56,199 bases of DNA from Thermoflexales bacterium (GCA_025056965.1 JANWVF010000132.1:1-56199), one strand, 5' to 3'. Shown: positions 18,070 to 26,649, counted from the stretch's first letter. The notes: generated by a model from the letters alone, not told the origin. Translations and numbers: made by a program.

Positions 18070-19132
18070 GCGCGCCTGAGAGCGCGTCTTCGTGATACGC
18101 GCCTTCGCCGTCACTGGGCGAAGCGCGGGATTCAAGATGGATGGAAGCCGAGTGAGTGTTTTTGATCGCCGCCGCCTCGGCGGTTACCGGAGACCATACC
18201 GGATGATGGACGTGCACGGCGGTGTGGCGCACCATCAGCATGGTCGAGGTCATATGCACGAAGCCCAGCTCGTCCAGGATGGGAAGCATCCAGCTCTGAT
18301 AGTGTCGCACGGTCAGGTAGACCGGTCGCCAGTTGCGCGACGAGGATAAGTGCGCCAGTGCCAACCGCAGGGTGGGCAATGCGTCCCGCTCGGCGTCGGG
18401 ACGGAACAGCGCGTGCATGCCGTAACCGCGCTTGCCTTGGCGCACCGAGACGTGCGCGACCAGCTCGCTACCGCGCATCAGCACGAAGCCTCGATCCATG
18501 CGATGTGTGGCGCGCAGCAGGTCAAACGACACCTCGGCCTGATACGTCATCTTGGGAGCGGCGCGCAGGTGCAGCGCTTTGATCAACGGCTCGTCATCCT
18601 TGGTTTGCTCGCGCAGCCCGTTGACCTCCGGCAGCGCCCCCAGTTCCGGCTTGTTCGCCAGCTTGAGGACGTCTTGCTGGATGAGTGGGACGAAGCCGGC
18701 GCCTTGCAACGCCTCGGCTTCACCGCCGACCTCCGGCGCTTCGGCGACGATGTGGTGCGCGCCGCGCTGCGCGGCTTCGACGGCGAATTCTTGGGCGAGG
18801 TACATCCACGCCTCGGCCAATTCATCCGACTGCGCATGGGGCGCCATCAGCACAAGCGCTGCGCGGCGATGGATCGCCGTGCCGTTCTCGCCGTTGCTAT
18901 CGCCGTTGGCGTTCGGCAACACGTACATTACTCCGAACGCCTCGACGTCATGATCGGCATCTCGCTCGACCAGCACTACGGCATGATCGCGCCCACCCCC
19001 TAGATAAGAGCGAATCGCGTCGCGCAACGGATTTACGCCATCCACGGCCACCAACTCGCAGGCCAAAGGGCGAGCCCGCGCGGTCAGTCGCTGGATGACG
19101 CTCACATCACGAATATCGAACGGACGAATCAT
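18041..19132 (-). CDS. GNAT-fold acetyltransferase-like protein
   Basis: A 363-aa protein that starts MIRPFDIRDVSVIQRL, a common N-terminus of GNAT proteins, with a second half (about 175-310) that looks like another GNAT-type lobe (FVLMRGSELVAHVSVRQGKRG). The acetyl-CoA pyrophosphate loop (Q/RxxGxG/A) is not clearly intact, so catalytic activity is uncertain. The last 60 residues are polar and low in conservation signals. It heads the minus-strand run leading to the R3H ATPase. The 140-base gap upstream contains a TACAAT on the minus strand that could be a -10 box, without a clear -35. Confidence 0.65.
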   Translation of the reverse strand: MIRPFDIRDVSVIQRLTARARPLACELVAVDGVNPLRDAIRSYLGGGRDHAVVLVERDADHDVEAFGVMYVLPNANGDSNGENGTAIHRRAALVLMAPHAQSDELAEAWMYLAQEFAVEAAQRGAHHIVAEAPEVGGEAEALQGAGFVPLIQQDVLKLANKPELGALPEVNGLREQTKDDEPLIKALHLRAAPKMTYQAEVSFDLLRATHRMDRGFVLMRGSELVAHVSVRQGKRGYGMHALFRPDAERDALPTLRLALAHLSSSRNWRPVYLTVRHYQSWMLPILDELGFVHMTSTMLMVRHTAVHVHHPVWSPVTAEAAAIKNTHSASIHLESRASPSDGEGAYHEDALSGAHDYARTANH

Positions 19133-19272
19133 CCTGGGATTGAAACGTTCCGGTGTGGGCGTAGATGTGCTGCCGCGTCGCCGCCGAACACCTCGTCAGC
19201 GCCAGATTGTACTCTAGCATTTACCTTCGGCGAGTGACGACGGCACCGGAGCCAGGCTCGGCCGCATGGCGC

Positions 19273-20646
19273 CTACGCGGCGGCGCAAAAGTCGCGCACA
19301 ACCTCGTAAAGCACGCGCGCGCCCCAGGCTAGCGCGGAGATCGCCACGCGCTCGTCGTGGCCGTGCACCATCTCGAAGAAACTCTCGCCCGGCGCGAATT
19401 GCATCGGCGAGAAGCCGTAGCAGATCGCTCCCAGCCTGGCGACGTGCTTGGCATCGGTGGCGCCGGTCATCATGTAGGGCAGCGGGACGCCCTGCGGATC
19501 GTGCTGCCTCAGCGCGCGCTCGATCAGCCTGAACAGCGGCGTATCGAAGGGGAACTCGATCGCCTCGCCGCTGCTATCCACCCGGAACTCGACCGGCAGC
19601 TCATCGCCCAGCGTCTGGCGCAGCGCCTCGATCAGCCCGTCAGGAGTGGAGCCGGGCAGCGTGCGGCAGTCCAGGGTGGCCTCCGCCGATGAAGGCACGA
19701 CGTTGGTTTTGTAGCCGGCGCGCAGGACGGTGGGCACAACCGTATCGTGGGTGACGGCGTAAAGCTCGGCGGCCAGGCTGAAATCGCCGACTAGGCGATG
19801 TAGCGGCACCTCGTGCAGCGCCTCGATGTCCAGCCAGGCGCGCAGCGCGACGCCCTGGCCGCCACCGATGCCGTCGGCCAGGCCGGCGATGAACGCCCGC
19901 GCGGTCGGCGTGATGCGCGTCGGCAGCCGCGCGCGCGCCAAACGATCCACCGCGCGCGAGAGATGCACCACGGCGTTATCGGCATGCGGCACGCTGGCAT
20001 GGCCGGGCCGGCCGCGCGCGATCATGCGCATCCACACGTTGCCCTTCTCCGCCGTCTGGATGGGGTAGAAACGGCGGTTGCCGATGTGCAGGCTATAGCC
20101 GCCGAACTCGCTCAGCGCATATTCGGCGCGCAGCAGGTCGGGATGCCGCTCGACCAAGAGGCCGATGCCTTGGTTGGTGTCGGCCTCCTCATCGGCGGTG
20201 GCCGCTAGGATCAGGTCGCGGCGCAGGGTCAACCCATCATGGCGCATCGCCTGCGCGATGGCCAGGAATACGGCCAATTGCATCGCCGTGATGCCCTTCA
20301 TGTCGAGCGCGCCGCGGCCGTAGACGAAGCCATCCTTCACCTCACCGCCGAACGGATCCACCGTCCAGCGCTCGCGCTCCACCGGCACGACGTCGGTATG
20401 GGAATAGAGCAACAGCGGTGCGGCGCCGCCGTCGCCCCGGAGGCGCGCGATGACGTTGCCGCGCTTCGGCGCGGTCTCGATGACGACCGGCGCGATACCC
20501 GCCGCATGCAGGACGCGCGCCAGATACTCGGCAGCCAGCATCTCGTTGCCCGGCGGATTCGACGTGTCCAGACGGATTAGGTCGCGCAGATAGCGCACTA
20601 CGTCGTCGGCCAGCGACTGCCAATTCGGGGACGGCAGGGCGGACAT
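19273..20646 (-). CDS. M20 family metallopeptidase (ArgE/DapE/carboxypeptidase-like)
   Basis: A 457-aa dizinc hydrolase. The first metal ligands are in LLLYSHTDVVPV, the bridging Asp in GRGALDMKG, and the catalytic Glu pair in TADEEADTN. RGRPGHASVPH starts the dimerisation or lid domain, and a later His is in EMVHGHDERV. The family cleaves peptide or amide bonds of N-acyl amino acids or dipeptides, and the exact substrate cannot be read from sequence. The ATG at 20646 (MSALPSPNW) is preferred over an upstream start that would run into the region divergent with proS. The neighbouring genes do not suggest a pathway. Confidence 0.9.
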   Translation of the reverse strand: MSALPSPNWQSLADDVVRYLRDLIRLDTSNPPGNEMLAAEYLARVLHAAGIAPVVIETAPKRGNVIARLRGDGGAAPLLLYSHTDVVPVERERWTVDPFGGEVKDGFVYGRGALDMKGITAMQLAVFLAIAQAMRHDGLTLRRDLILAATADEEADTNQGIGLLVERHPDLLRAEYALSEFGGYSLHIGNRRFYPIQTAEKGNVWMRMIARGRPGHASVPHADNAVVHLSRAVDRLARARLPTRITPTARAFIAGLADGIGGGQGVALRAWLDIEALHEVPLHRLVGDFSLAAELYAVTHDTVVPTVLRAGYKTNVVPSSAEATLDCRTLPGSTPDGLIEALRQTLGDELPVEFRVDSSGEAIEFPFDTPLFRLIERALRQHDPQGVPLPYMMTGATDAKHVARLGAICYGFSPMQFAPGESFFEMVHGHDERVAISALAWGARVLYEVVRDFCAAA

Positions 20647-20965
20647 GCTAGGCGAAGTATAGCGAGGTACGCACGCGACCTCTGCCCGCGAGTGCGGTTC
20701 GATCATGTATTGTGCTCTTGCAAAATTGCCATCTTTAGATACACGAGACCAGGTGCAGGTAATAACTTACTGTAATCACCCAGGTTTGAGTGAGGCGAAT
20801 CGCTCCGACCCATTCCAGCGGCGTCCGACGCTAACGGTGGAGCAGACGAGCGGCGTTTGTATAATCACTGTCGCGCCTAACACGGCCGGCCCATCTCGCC
20901 GGCTGCTGCCGCGGTCGGCGCGTGCGCGCCCGCTCGTCACACGCGCATATACTCACAGTCCGATC
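20647..20965. promoter_or_regulatory. Divergent intergenic region between the M20 peptidase and proS
   Basis: This 319-base gap separates two divergent genes and should contain both promoters. A TATAAT at 20860-20865 reads toward proS about 100 bases before its ATG, with a weak -35. Open frames extend upstream of proS through this gap, but they lack ProS similarity, so I treat the gap as non-coding. No T-box or other riboswitch is recognisable. Confidence 0.4.
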
Positions 20966-22396
20966 ATGGCAAAGATCACCCCTCGCTCACAGGACTTTTC
21001 AGAGTGGTACCTCGACGTCATCCGCGAAGCGGATCTGGCCGATTACGCGCCAGTGCGTGGTTGCATCGTCGTCAAGCCGTATGGCTGGACGATTTACGAG
21101 CACATGCGCGACTACTTGGACAAGCGCTTCAAAGACACCGGCCACGTCAACGCTGCCTTCCCGCTGTTTATCCCGATGAGCTTCCTGCAGAAGGAAGCGC
21201 AGCACGTCGAGGGGTTCGCGCCGGAGTTGGCCGTGGTCACGCATGGCGGCGGCGAGCCGCTAGAAGAGCCGCTCGTCGTGCGGCCCACCAGCGAGACGAT
21301 CATCGGCTACTCCTACGCGCAGTGGATCAAGAGCTATCGCGACCTGCCGGTGCTGATCAATTGCTGGAACAGCGTAGTGCGCTGGGAGAAGCGCACCAAG
21401 CCCTTCTTGCGCACGATGGAGTTCTACTGGCAAGAGGGCCACACCGCCCACGCCACCCACGAAGAGGCGATGGAAGAAGTGCTGCGCATGCTCAACGTGT
21501 ATTACGACCACATGCGCGAAGACTGCGCGCTGACCGGCTTCCGAGGCCGCAAGAGCATCAACGAGCGCTTCGCCGGCGCGATCAACACCTTCTCCGTCGA
21601 GAGCATGATGGGCGATAAGCGCTCGCTGCAGAGCTGCACCAGCCATGACCTCGGCCAAAACTTCGCCAAGGCCTTCGAGATCAAATACCTCGACCGCGAC
21701 AACACCGAGAAGTATTGCTGGACGACCTCGTGGGGGCTGAGCTGGCGCTTGCTCGGCGCGGTCATCATGGTACACGGCGACGACCAGGGCTTGCGCCTGC
21801 CGCCCAAGATCGCCCCGATCCAAGTCGTGATCGTGCCGATCTTCAAGAACGACGAAGAGAAGTCGCAGGTCATGGCCGTTGCGGATCAGATCGCTAAGTC
21901 GCTCAAGGCATCCGGGCTGCGCGTGAAGCTGGACGACCGGGATGAGACGCCGGGCTACAAATTCAACGACTGGGAGATGCGCGGCGTGCCAGTGCGCGTG
22001 GAGATCGGTCCGAAGGACGTAGCCAACCGCAGCGTGGCGCTGGCTCGGCGCGATCTGCCCGGCAAGGCCGGCAAGTCGTTCGTGCCGCAGGATGGCTTGG
22101 CCGAGCGCATTCACGACCTGCTGCCGGAAATTCATGCCTCGCTGCTCCGGCAGGCCGAGGCGTTCCAGAACAGCCACATCCGCGAGTGCTTCACCTGGGA
22201 CGAGGTGAAGGAAGCCGTGCAAGACGGCTGGGCGCTCGCGCCGCTGGAGGACGATCCCAAGAACGACGCACGCATCCGCGAGGAGCTGACGGCCAAGAGT
22301 CTGAACTTCCCGCTCGACCAGCCGGAAGGCGAGTGGACGTGCGTGGTCAGCGGCAAGAAGGTGCGCGAGCGCGCGCTGATCGGCAAATCGTATTAA
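20966..22396 (+). CDS. proS: Prolyl-tRNA synthetase, short archaeal/eukaryote-like type
   Basis: Charges tRNA-Pro. From the ATG at 20966 (MAKITPRSQDFSEWY) the protein has 476 aa, which fits the ProS type without the inserted YbaK-like editing domain. Class II motifs are visible: RPTSETII (motif 2 region) near residue 108, WEKRTKPFLRT following it, and the HGDDQGLRLPP region near 268. The C-terminal anticodon-binding and zinc-binding-like extension runs to the conserved terminal Tyr (IGKSY). A 261-base in-frame extension upstream is not part of the protein. A strong inverted repeat follows the stop. Confidence 0.95.
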   Translation: MAKITPRSQDFSEWYLDVIREADLADYAPVRGCIVVKPYGWTIYEHMRDYLDKRFKDTGHVNAAFPLFIPMSFLQKEAQHVEGFAPELAVVTHGGGEPLEEPLVVRPTSETIIGYSYAQWIKSYRDLPVLINCWNSVVRWEKRTKPFLRTMEFYWQEGHTAHATHEEAMEEVLRMLNVYYDHMREDCALTGFRGRKSINERFAGAINTFSVESMMGDKRSLQSCTSHDLGQNFAKAFEIKYLDRDNTEKYCWTTSWGLSWRLLGAVIMVHGDDQGLRLPPKIAPIQVVIVPIFKNDEEKSQVMAVADQIAKSLKASGLRVKLDDRDETPGYKFNDWEMRGVPVRVEIGPKDVANRSVALARRDLPGKAGKSFVPQDGLAERIHDLLPEIHASLLRQAEAFQNSHIRECFTWDEVKEAVQDGWALAPLEDDPKNDARIREELTAKSLNFPLDQPEGEWTCVVSGKKVRERALIGKSY

Positions 22397-22402
22397 TTAA
22401 TC

Positions 22403-22450
22403 GCGAGGCGGCAGGGCGAGCAGGGGACGCTTCCCACCCTGCCGCCTCGC
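22403..22450. terminator. Inverted repeat between convergent proS and PCD genes
   Basis: Bases 22403-22416 (GCGAGGCGGCAGGG) are the exact reverse complement of 22437-22450, giving a 14-bp GC-rich stem with a 20-base loop. It lies between the stops of two convergent genes. On the minus strand the stem is followed by an AT-rich stretch (GATTAATTAATA). On the plus strand no T-run follows. A bidirectional terminator is the likely role. Confidence 0.6.
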
Positions 22451-22461
22451 ACGGGCGAACC

Positions 22462-22746
22462 TCAATGCGGCAGCCCGTCAATCTGCCGGGCCAGGTTGAA
22501 GTCCTTGTCGGTCAGGCCGCCGGCGTCGTGCGTGATCAGCGCCAGCGTGACCTTGTTCCACTTGATGGTGATGTCGGGATGGTGCTGCGCCGCCTCGGCC
22601 AGCACGCCCACCGCCGTGGCGAACATCAGCGACTGGGGAAAGCCGCTGAAGGTGTAGGTCTTGGTGATCTCTCCGGCCTCGTTCAAGCGCCAGCCTTCAA
22701 CCTGCGCCAGGCGCTCCTGAATCTGCGCGTCATTGAGCTTTGCCAT
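22462..22746 (-). CDS. 4a-hydroxytetrahydrobiopterin dehydratase (pterin carbinolamine dehydratase)
   Basis: A 94-aa protein matching the PCD/DCoH family, which dehydrates 4a-hydroxy-tetrahydropterins and recycles pterin cofactors of aromatic amino-acid hydroxylases. The family motif is clear: AEAAQHHPDI with the catalytic His pair, then KVTLALITHDAGGLT with the third His. The start at 22746 is fixed by a perfect AAGGAGG ribosome-binding site eight bases upstream, and a longer frame from 22791 is not needed. No phenylalanine hydroxylase is nearby. In such genomes PCD may act on other pterins, for example those for molybdenum cofactor enzymes, but that is inference. Confidence 0.93.
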   Translation of the reverse strand: MAKLNDAQIQERLAQVEGWRLNEAGEITKTYTFSGFPQSLMFATAVGVLAEAAQHHPDITIKWNKVTLALITHDAGGLTDKDFNLARQIDGLPH

Positions 22747-22780
22747 CGTCAAAACCTCCTTCGCTAATACAATCCAAGTT

Positions 22781-23272
22781 GTGTTGCGCATTATCCACGC
22801 GCGGAGCGAAGTTCACTTTGACCAGGCGCGCCTGCTGATGCGCGAATACCACGACGCGGTGATCGCGCTGGCCGCTGCGACCGGCGCTTGCACCTGATTC
22901 GACAGCTTCGACGCGGAGCTGGTGCAGCTCCCTGGAGCGTATGCGCCACCGCATGGCCGACTGCTGCTCGGCCTGACGGAGACGCAGGTCGCCGGCATGG
23001 CCGCATTGCAGCCCGTGGACGCGCTGACGGGGGAGATCAGGCGGCTATATGTGCGGCCAGCGGCGCGCCGTCAGGGCGTGGGACGCGGCCTGGTCGCCGC
23101 GCTCATCGAAGCCGCGCGCCAGGCCGGCTATGCGCTGCTGCGCTTGGAGATGCTGGAAGCGATGCGCGAGGCGCAAGCCCTGTTCCGTTCGCTGGGCTTC
23201 CGAGAGATCGAACGCTTTCGCGCGCCGGTTGGTGATACCGACCGGACGATCAGCCTAGGGCTGTGGCTCTAG
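22781..23272 (+). pseudogene. GNAT acetyltransferase interrupted by an in-frame TGA
   Basis: The downstream part, read from a GTG at 22922, is a clear GNAT domain: MAALQPVDALTGEIRRLYVR, then RRQGVGRGLVAALI (acetyl-CoA loop) and LFRSLGFREIERF. The same frame continues upstream to 22781 with sequence expected of a GNAT N-terminus (HFDQARLLMREYHDAV, then FDSFDAELVQLPG). The two pieces are separated by a single TGA at 22895-22897. Read through, the protein would be about 163 aa, a normal GNAT length. Either the gene is a recent pseudogene, the 116-aa downstream part is made alone, or the stop is a sequencing error. It is divergent from the PCD gene. Confidence 0.65.
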
Positions 23273-23286
23273 GCAGCGCGCACGCC

Positions 23287-25269
23287 TCACGACTCTGCGA
23301 TCTGCACGTATTCCTGTCGCAACACGGCCTCATCGCTGATCCCGAAGCGCGCCAGCAGCTTGCCGATGACGGCGGCCTTGCGCTCGGCGTCGCGCTTGCT
23401 CCAGGTGCGGCTCTTGATCTCCAAGAAGTAACCGTCGCGTGCCGGGTTCACCATGCGGTCAATGTTGATGAATAACTCCTCGTCGTCGTAGAACACCTCC
23501 CAGCGGAGGCGATCCTTCTCGACGTGCACCTCGCGGGCCGGCTTGAAGTACTCGCGGTAGAAGCGCAGGCTGCGATCGGCCGGCGACATGAAGCGCACCC
23601 GGCTGAGCAGGATGGAATGGGGGTATTCGCGTTCGCTCTGGCCGCTCACCAGCGTCAGCCGATAGCGACTGCCGACGACGTTGCCCTTCTCGTCCACGCG
23701 CTCGTCCTCGCGATAGCGCAGGCGCGACGGCTCATCGGCGAAGAAGAAGTACGTGTCGTATTGGCGATAGTGTACATGGCGAACGATGCTGATCTCGCCG
23801 CCGTTGATGATCTCGATGATCGGCTGCGGATCGCCGATGCGGGCTTTCACCTGAACCTCGAACGATTCCTCCTGCTGCACGCCGCCGATGGCCGCCAGCT
23901 TGCGCAGCACGTCGCTTTCGCGCGCGATGAGGAAGGAGTGAACTTGCTGCGCCAGCCGGTTGGCCTCCGACACAATTGCCGCCTCGTCCAGCGTGAGCAG
24001 CACGCGGTCGCGCATTAGCGGCTTGCCGTTCACGAACACGTCGCGCACGTCGCTGGACTTGCTGGAATACACGATCTGCGTGTAGATCGCATCGCTGCCG
24101 GCGGCGATGCCGGAGTACTGCGGCGTGCTGTGCAACCGGCATAGCTCCAGCACGATTACGTCGGCGCGCTTGCCGACTTCGAGCGAGCCGGTGACGTTGC
24201 CGATGTGCAGGGCGTGCGCACCCATCCGCGTCGCCATCAACATGGCCATGCGCGCCGGCACGGCAACTGGATCGCGCGTGCTGCCCTTGGCCAACAGCGC
24301 TGCCAGCCGCATCTCCTCGAAGTGGTCGAGGTCGTTGTTGCTGGCCGGACCGTCCGTGCCGATGCCGACGTTGAGGCCGGTCTTGAGCATCTGCGCGACG
24401 TTCGCGATGCCGCTGGCCAGCTTGAGATTGGCCGAGGGGTTATGCGCCACTGTCGCCCCGGCGTTGCGCAGCGTGCGCATCTCGCCGGCATCTATTGCTA
24501 CGCAGTGCGCGGCGATCACCTTAGCCTCCAGCACGCCGTTCTTCTTCACCCAGTTCACCACTGGCATGCCATGTTCGCGCCGGCTGTCCTCCACTTCCTG
24601 AAAGGTCTCGCTGATGTGGATGTGCAGCGGCACGTCGTAGCGGATGGCGATCTCGGCGCAGGCGCGCATCAGCGGGCCGCTGCAGGTGTAGGGCGCGTGT
24701 GGGGCGATCACCGGCGTGATCAGCGGGTGATCCTTCCACTTGCGGATGAACGCTTCGGTGAACTCCAGGCTCTCGTCTGCGCTCGAAGCATCGGGCGTGG
24801 GGAACTGCATGATGGTCTGTGAGCACAGCGCGCGCATGCCGACCTCGGCGATGGTCTGCGCGATGGTCTCCTCGAAGTAATACATGTCGTTCACGCAGGT
24901 TACGCCGCTGCGGATCATCTCGGCGCAGGCTAGGCGCGCGCCCAGCGCCACGAATTCCGGCGAGACGAACTTCCGCTCGACCGGCAGCATGTAGCCGTAG
25001 AGCCAGACGTCCAGCCGCAAGTCGTCGGCCAGGCCGCGCAGCAGCGTCATCGGCACGTGGGTGTGACAGTTGATCAGGCCGGGCATGATGCAGCAGCCTG
25101 TGCAGTCAATGACTTCGCTTGCGGTGTAGTCGGCTGCGATTTGATCGGCGTCCCCCACTGCCACGATCGAGTCACCGCGGATGGCGACGGCGCCGTTCGG
25201 ATACTGATGAAAGGCGTCGTCCATGGTGATGACGACGCCCCCGGTAAGCAAGATGTCGGCGTGCTGCAT
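23287..25269 (-). CDS. MTA/SAH deaminase-type amidohydrolase fused to a C-terminal CYTH domain
   Basis: A 660-aa two-domain protein. Residues about 1-440 are a TrzA/MtaD-like amidohydrolase. Metal ligands are in GLINCHTHVPM, HISETFQE, AAHCVAID and GTDGPASNNDL, a pattern of methylthioadenosine/S-adenosylhomocysteine deaminases and related aminohydrolases. Residues about 460-655 look like a CYTH (CyaB-thiamine triphosphatase) domain. It has FEVQVKARI in place of the ExExK strand, YRQYDTYFFF, RYRLTLVSG and a closing FINIDRMV...YFLEIKSR segment. CYTH enzymes bind triphosphates. The combination is unusual, and the substrate link is unknown. The ATG at 25269 is chosen from the domain start. It is divergent from the manganese-riboswitch operon. 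Confidence 0.82.
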   Translation of the reverse strand: MQHADILLTGGVVITMDDAFHQYPNGAVAIRGDSIVAVGDADQIAADYTASEVIDCTGCCIMPGLINCHTHVPMTLLRGLADDLRLDVWLYGYMLPVERKFVSPEFVALGARLACAEMIRSGVTCVNDMYYFEETIAQTIAEVGMRALCSQTIMQFPTPDASSADESLEFTEAFIRKWKDHPLITPVIAPHAPYTCSGPLMRACAEIAIRYDVPLHIHISETFQEVEDSRREHGMPVVNWVKKNGVLEAKVIAAHCVAIDAGEMRTLRNAGATVAHNPSANLKLASGIANVAQMLKTGLNVGIGTDGPASNNDLDHFEEMRLAALLAKGSTRDPVAVPARMAMLMATRMGAHALHIGNVTGSLEVGKRADVIVLELCRLHSTPQYSGIAAGSDAIYTQIVYSSKSSDVRDVFVNGKPLMRDRVLLTLDEAAIVSEANRLAQQVHSFLIARESDVLRKLAAIGGVQQEESFEVQVKARIGDPQPIIEIINGGEISIVRHVHYRQYDTYFFFADEPSRLRYREDERVDEKGNVVGSRYRLTLVSGQSEREYPHSILLSRVRFMSPADRSLRFYREYFKPAREVHVEKDRLRWEVFYDDEELFINIDRMVNPARDGYFLEIKSRTWSKRDAERKAAVIGKLLARFGISDEAVLRQEYVQIAES

Positions 25270-25310
25270 GGGTCGGTTATAGCACAGCGGGAAAACGCGA
25301 ACACCGACCA

Positions 25311-25338
25311 TTGACAAACTCGGCTATAGTGATATAAG
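25311..25338 (+). promoter_or_regulatory. Sigma-70-type promoter for the riboswitch transcript
   Basis: TTGACA at 25311-25316 and TATAAG at 25333-25338 are spaced by 16 bases, close to the housekeeping consensus. A start site about seven bases downstream would begin the transcript exactly at the 5' edge of the yybP-ykoY aptamer, which supports both calls. Confidence 0.75.
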
Positions 25339-25343
25339 GGTAT

Positions 25344-25455
25344 CCCGGTTGGGGAGTAGCCTTCTCCAAGATGAGACCAGCCGGTCGTCAGTACGGGCCT
25401 GGCGGCCTCGGCCGGCTGTAAGCGCCATTCCATGCGCGATAGGCGAGACCACCAT
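25344..25455 (+). ncRNA. Manganese riboswitch aptamer (yybP-ykoY motif)
   Basis: The leader contains the hallmark first loop GGGGAGTAGC at 25351-25360, the second conserved loop GGTCGTCAGTACGGG at 25383-25397, and the closing GGCGAGACC at 25442-25450. These are the conserved elements of the yybP-ykoY family, which binds Mn2+ between the two loops. CGGTT just before the first loop can pair with GAGACC at the end to form P1. The same GAGACC is the left arm of the following terminator hairpin, so ligand binding should favour read-through (an ON switch). The regulated gene is a cation exchanger, consistent with manganese efflux. Confidence 0.85.
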
Positions 25456-25488
25456 GGGGTAACGAACCATGGTGGTCTCGTTATGTTT
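25444..25488 (+). terminator. Riboswitch expression-platform terminator
   Basis: CGAGACCACCATGG at 25444-25457 is the exact reverse complement of 25467-25480, with a nine-base loop, followed by the T-rich TTATGTTT. The left arm overlaps the 3' strand of aptamer helix P1, so the two structures are mutually exclusive. Confidence 0.75.
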
Positions 25489-25504
25489 AACAGGAGCGAT
25501 AAAC

Positions 25505-26608
25505 TTGAATATTCCTACGTTGATCTTGTTCATCGTTGGATTGGGGTTGTTAATCGCCGGCGCCGAGCTGCTGGTGCGCGGCGCGGCGCGATTAGCAGCC
25601 GCAGTGGGCATCTCAGCGCTGGTGATTGGCCTCACCGTTGTCGCGTTCGGCACCAGCTCACCCGAACTGGCCGTGAGCGTGCAGGCGGCGCTGGCCGGAC
25701 AAGCCGACATCGCTTTCGGCAACGTCGTCGGCAGCAACATCTTCAATATTTTGGTGATCATCGGGCTCTCGGCACTGATCACGCCGTTGATCGTAGCGCA
25801 GCAGTTGGTGCGGCTGGATGTGCCGGTCATGATCGGCGTAACGGTGCTGGCGGCCTTGTTCGCGCAGAACCTGAACATCAGCCGGCTAGAAGGGATCATC
25901 CTGTTCGCCGGGCTGGTGATCTACACGATCTTCTTGTTCGTGCAAAGCCGGCGCGAGGCCAGCGCCGTGGTGGAGCAGGAATACGCGCAAGAGTTCGGTG
26001 AGCGACCCAGAGGGCCACTCCAGGTTGCGCTCAACCTCGTCTTCGTCGTAATCGGTTTGGGGATGTTGGTGATCGGCTCGCGCTGGCTCGTGGACGGCGC
26101 TGTGGCGATCGCGCGCGTCCTAGGCGTCAGCGAGCTGGTGATCGGGCTGACGATCGTCTCGGCGGGCACATCGCTGCCGGAAGTGGCTACGTCGCTCGTC
26201 GCGGCGATCAAAGGCGAGCGCGACATCGCCGTGGGCAATGCCGTAGGAAGCAACATCTTCAACTTGTTGTCCGTGCTAGGGCTCTCCAGCATCGCCGCGC
26301 CGTCCGGCATCTCCGTCGCGCCTGCGGCGCTCAACTTCGACGTCTGGGTGATGCTGGCCGTCGCCATCGCATGTCTGCCGGTGTTCTTTACTGGCTACCG
26401 AATCTCGCGCTGGGAAGGGGCGATGTTCGTCGGCTACTACATCGCCTACGTTGCCTACTTGATCCTCGCGGCGACCCAGCACGATGCCCTGCCGGCCTTC
26501 AGCAGCGCGATGCTGCTGTTCGTCATTCCGCTTACGCTGGTTACTTTGGCCGTCACGGTCTTTCGCGAGTTCTGGCTGCGCAAGCAACAGGCGGCGACGC
26601 AAGCTTAG
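25505..26608 (+). CDS. CaCA family cation exchanger (YrbG-like), probably manganese-regulated
   Basis: A 367-aa membrane antiporter of the calcium/cation exchanger family, with about ten membrane segments in two homologous halves. The alpha-repeats are plain: GTSSPELAVS followed by GNVVGSNIFN in the first half, and GTSLPEVATS followed by GNAVGSNIFN in the second. Such proteins exchange Ca2+, or in some cases other divalent ions, for Na+ or H+. The preferred start is TTG at 25505, eight bases after an AGGAG and just beyond the riboswitch terminator. An ATG at 25469 lies inside that terminator. Control by a manganese riboswitch suggests Mn2+ export. The mrp genes follow after 41 bases without a terminator. 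Confidence 0.88.
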   Translation: MNIPTLILFIVGLGLLIAGAELLVRGAARLAAAVGISALVIGLTVVAFGTSSPELAVSVQAALAGQADIAFGNVVGSNIFNILVIIGLSALITPLIVAQQLVRLDVPVMIGVTVLAALFAQNLNISRLEGIILFAGLVIYTIFLFVQSRREASAVVEQEYAQEFGERPRGPLQVALNLVFVVIGLGMLVIGSRWLVDGAVAIARVLGVSELVIGLTIVSAGTSLPEVATSLVAAIKGERDIAVGNAVGSNIFNLLSVLGLSSIAAPSGISVAPAALNFDVWVMLAVAIACLPVFFTGYRISRWEGAMFVGYYIAYVAYLILAATQHDALPAFSSAMLLFVIPLTLVTLAVTVFREFWLRKQQAATQA

Positions 26609-26649
26609 ATTGCCCGCGCCAACACCTCCAAGCGCGATCCAAACCGATC

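Noticed and set aside
20705-20965. In-frame extension of proS by 87 residues
   Set aside because: The extension is low-complexity, has no ProS similarity and runs through the likely promoter. MAKITPRSQDFSEWY at 20966 is the standard N-terminus.
22895-22897. TGA in the GNAT gene as a selenocysteine codon
   Set aside because: GNAT enzymes do not use selenocysteine and no SECIS-like hairpin follows the TGA. A nonsense mutation or base-call error is simpler.
25469-25504. ATG at 25469 as the start of the cation exchanger
   Set aside because: It lies inside the right arm of the riboswitch terminator and has no ribosome-binding site. The TTG at 25505 follows an AGGAG at the right distance.
26371-26649. 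N-terminal extension of the first mrpA
   Set aside because: It overlaps the exchanger gene in another frame. The residues do not resemble MrpA, and MNDALVIPLL at 26650 begins with the first membrane helix.
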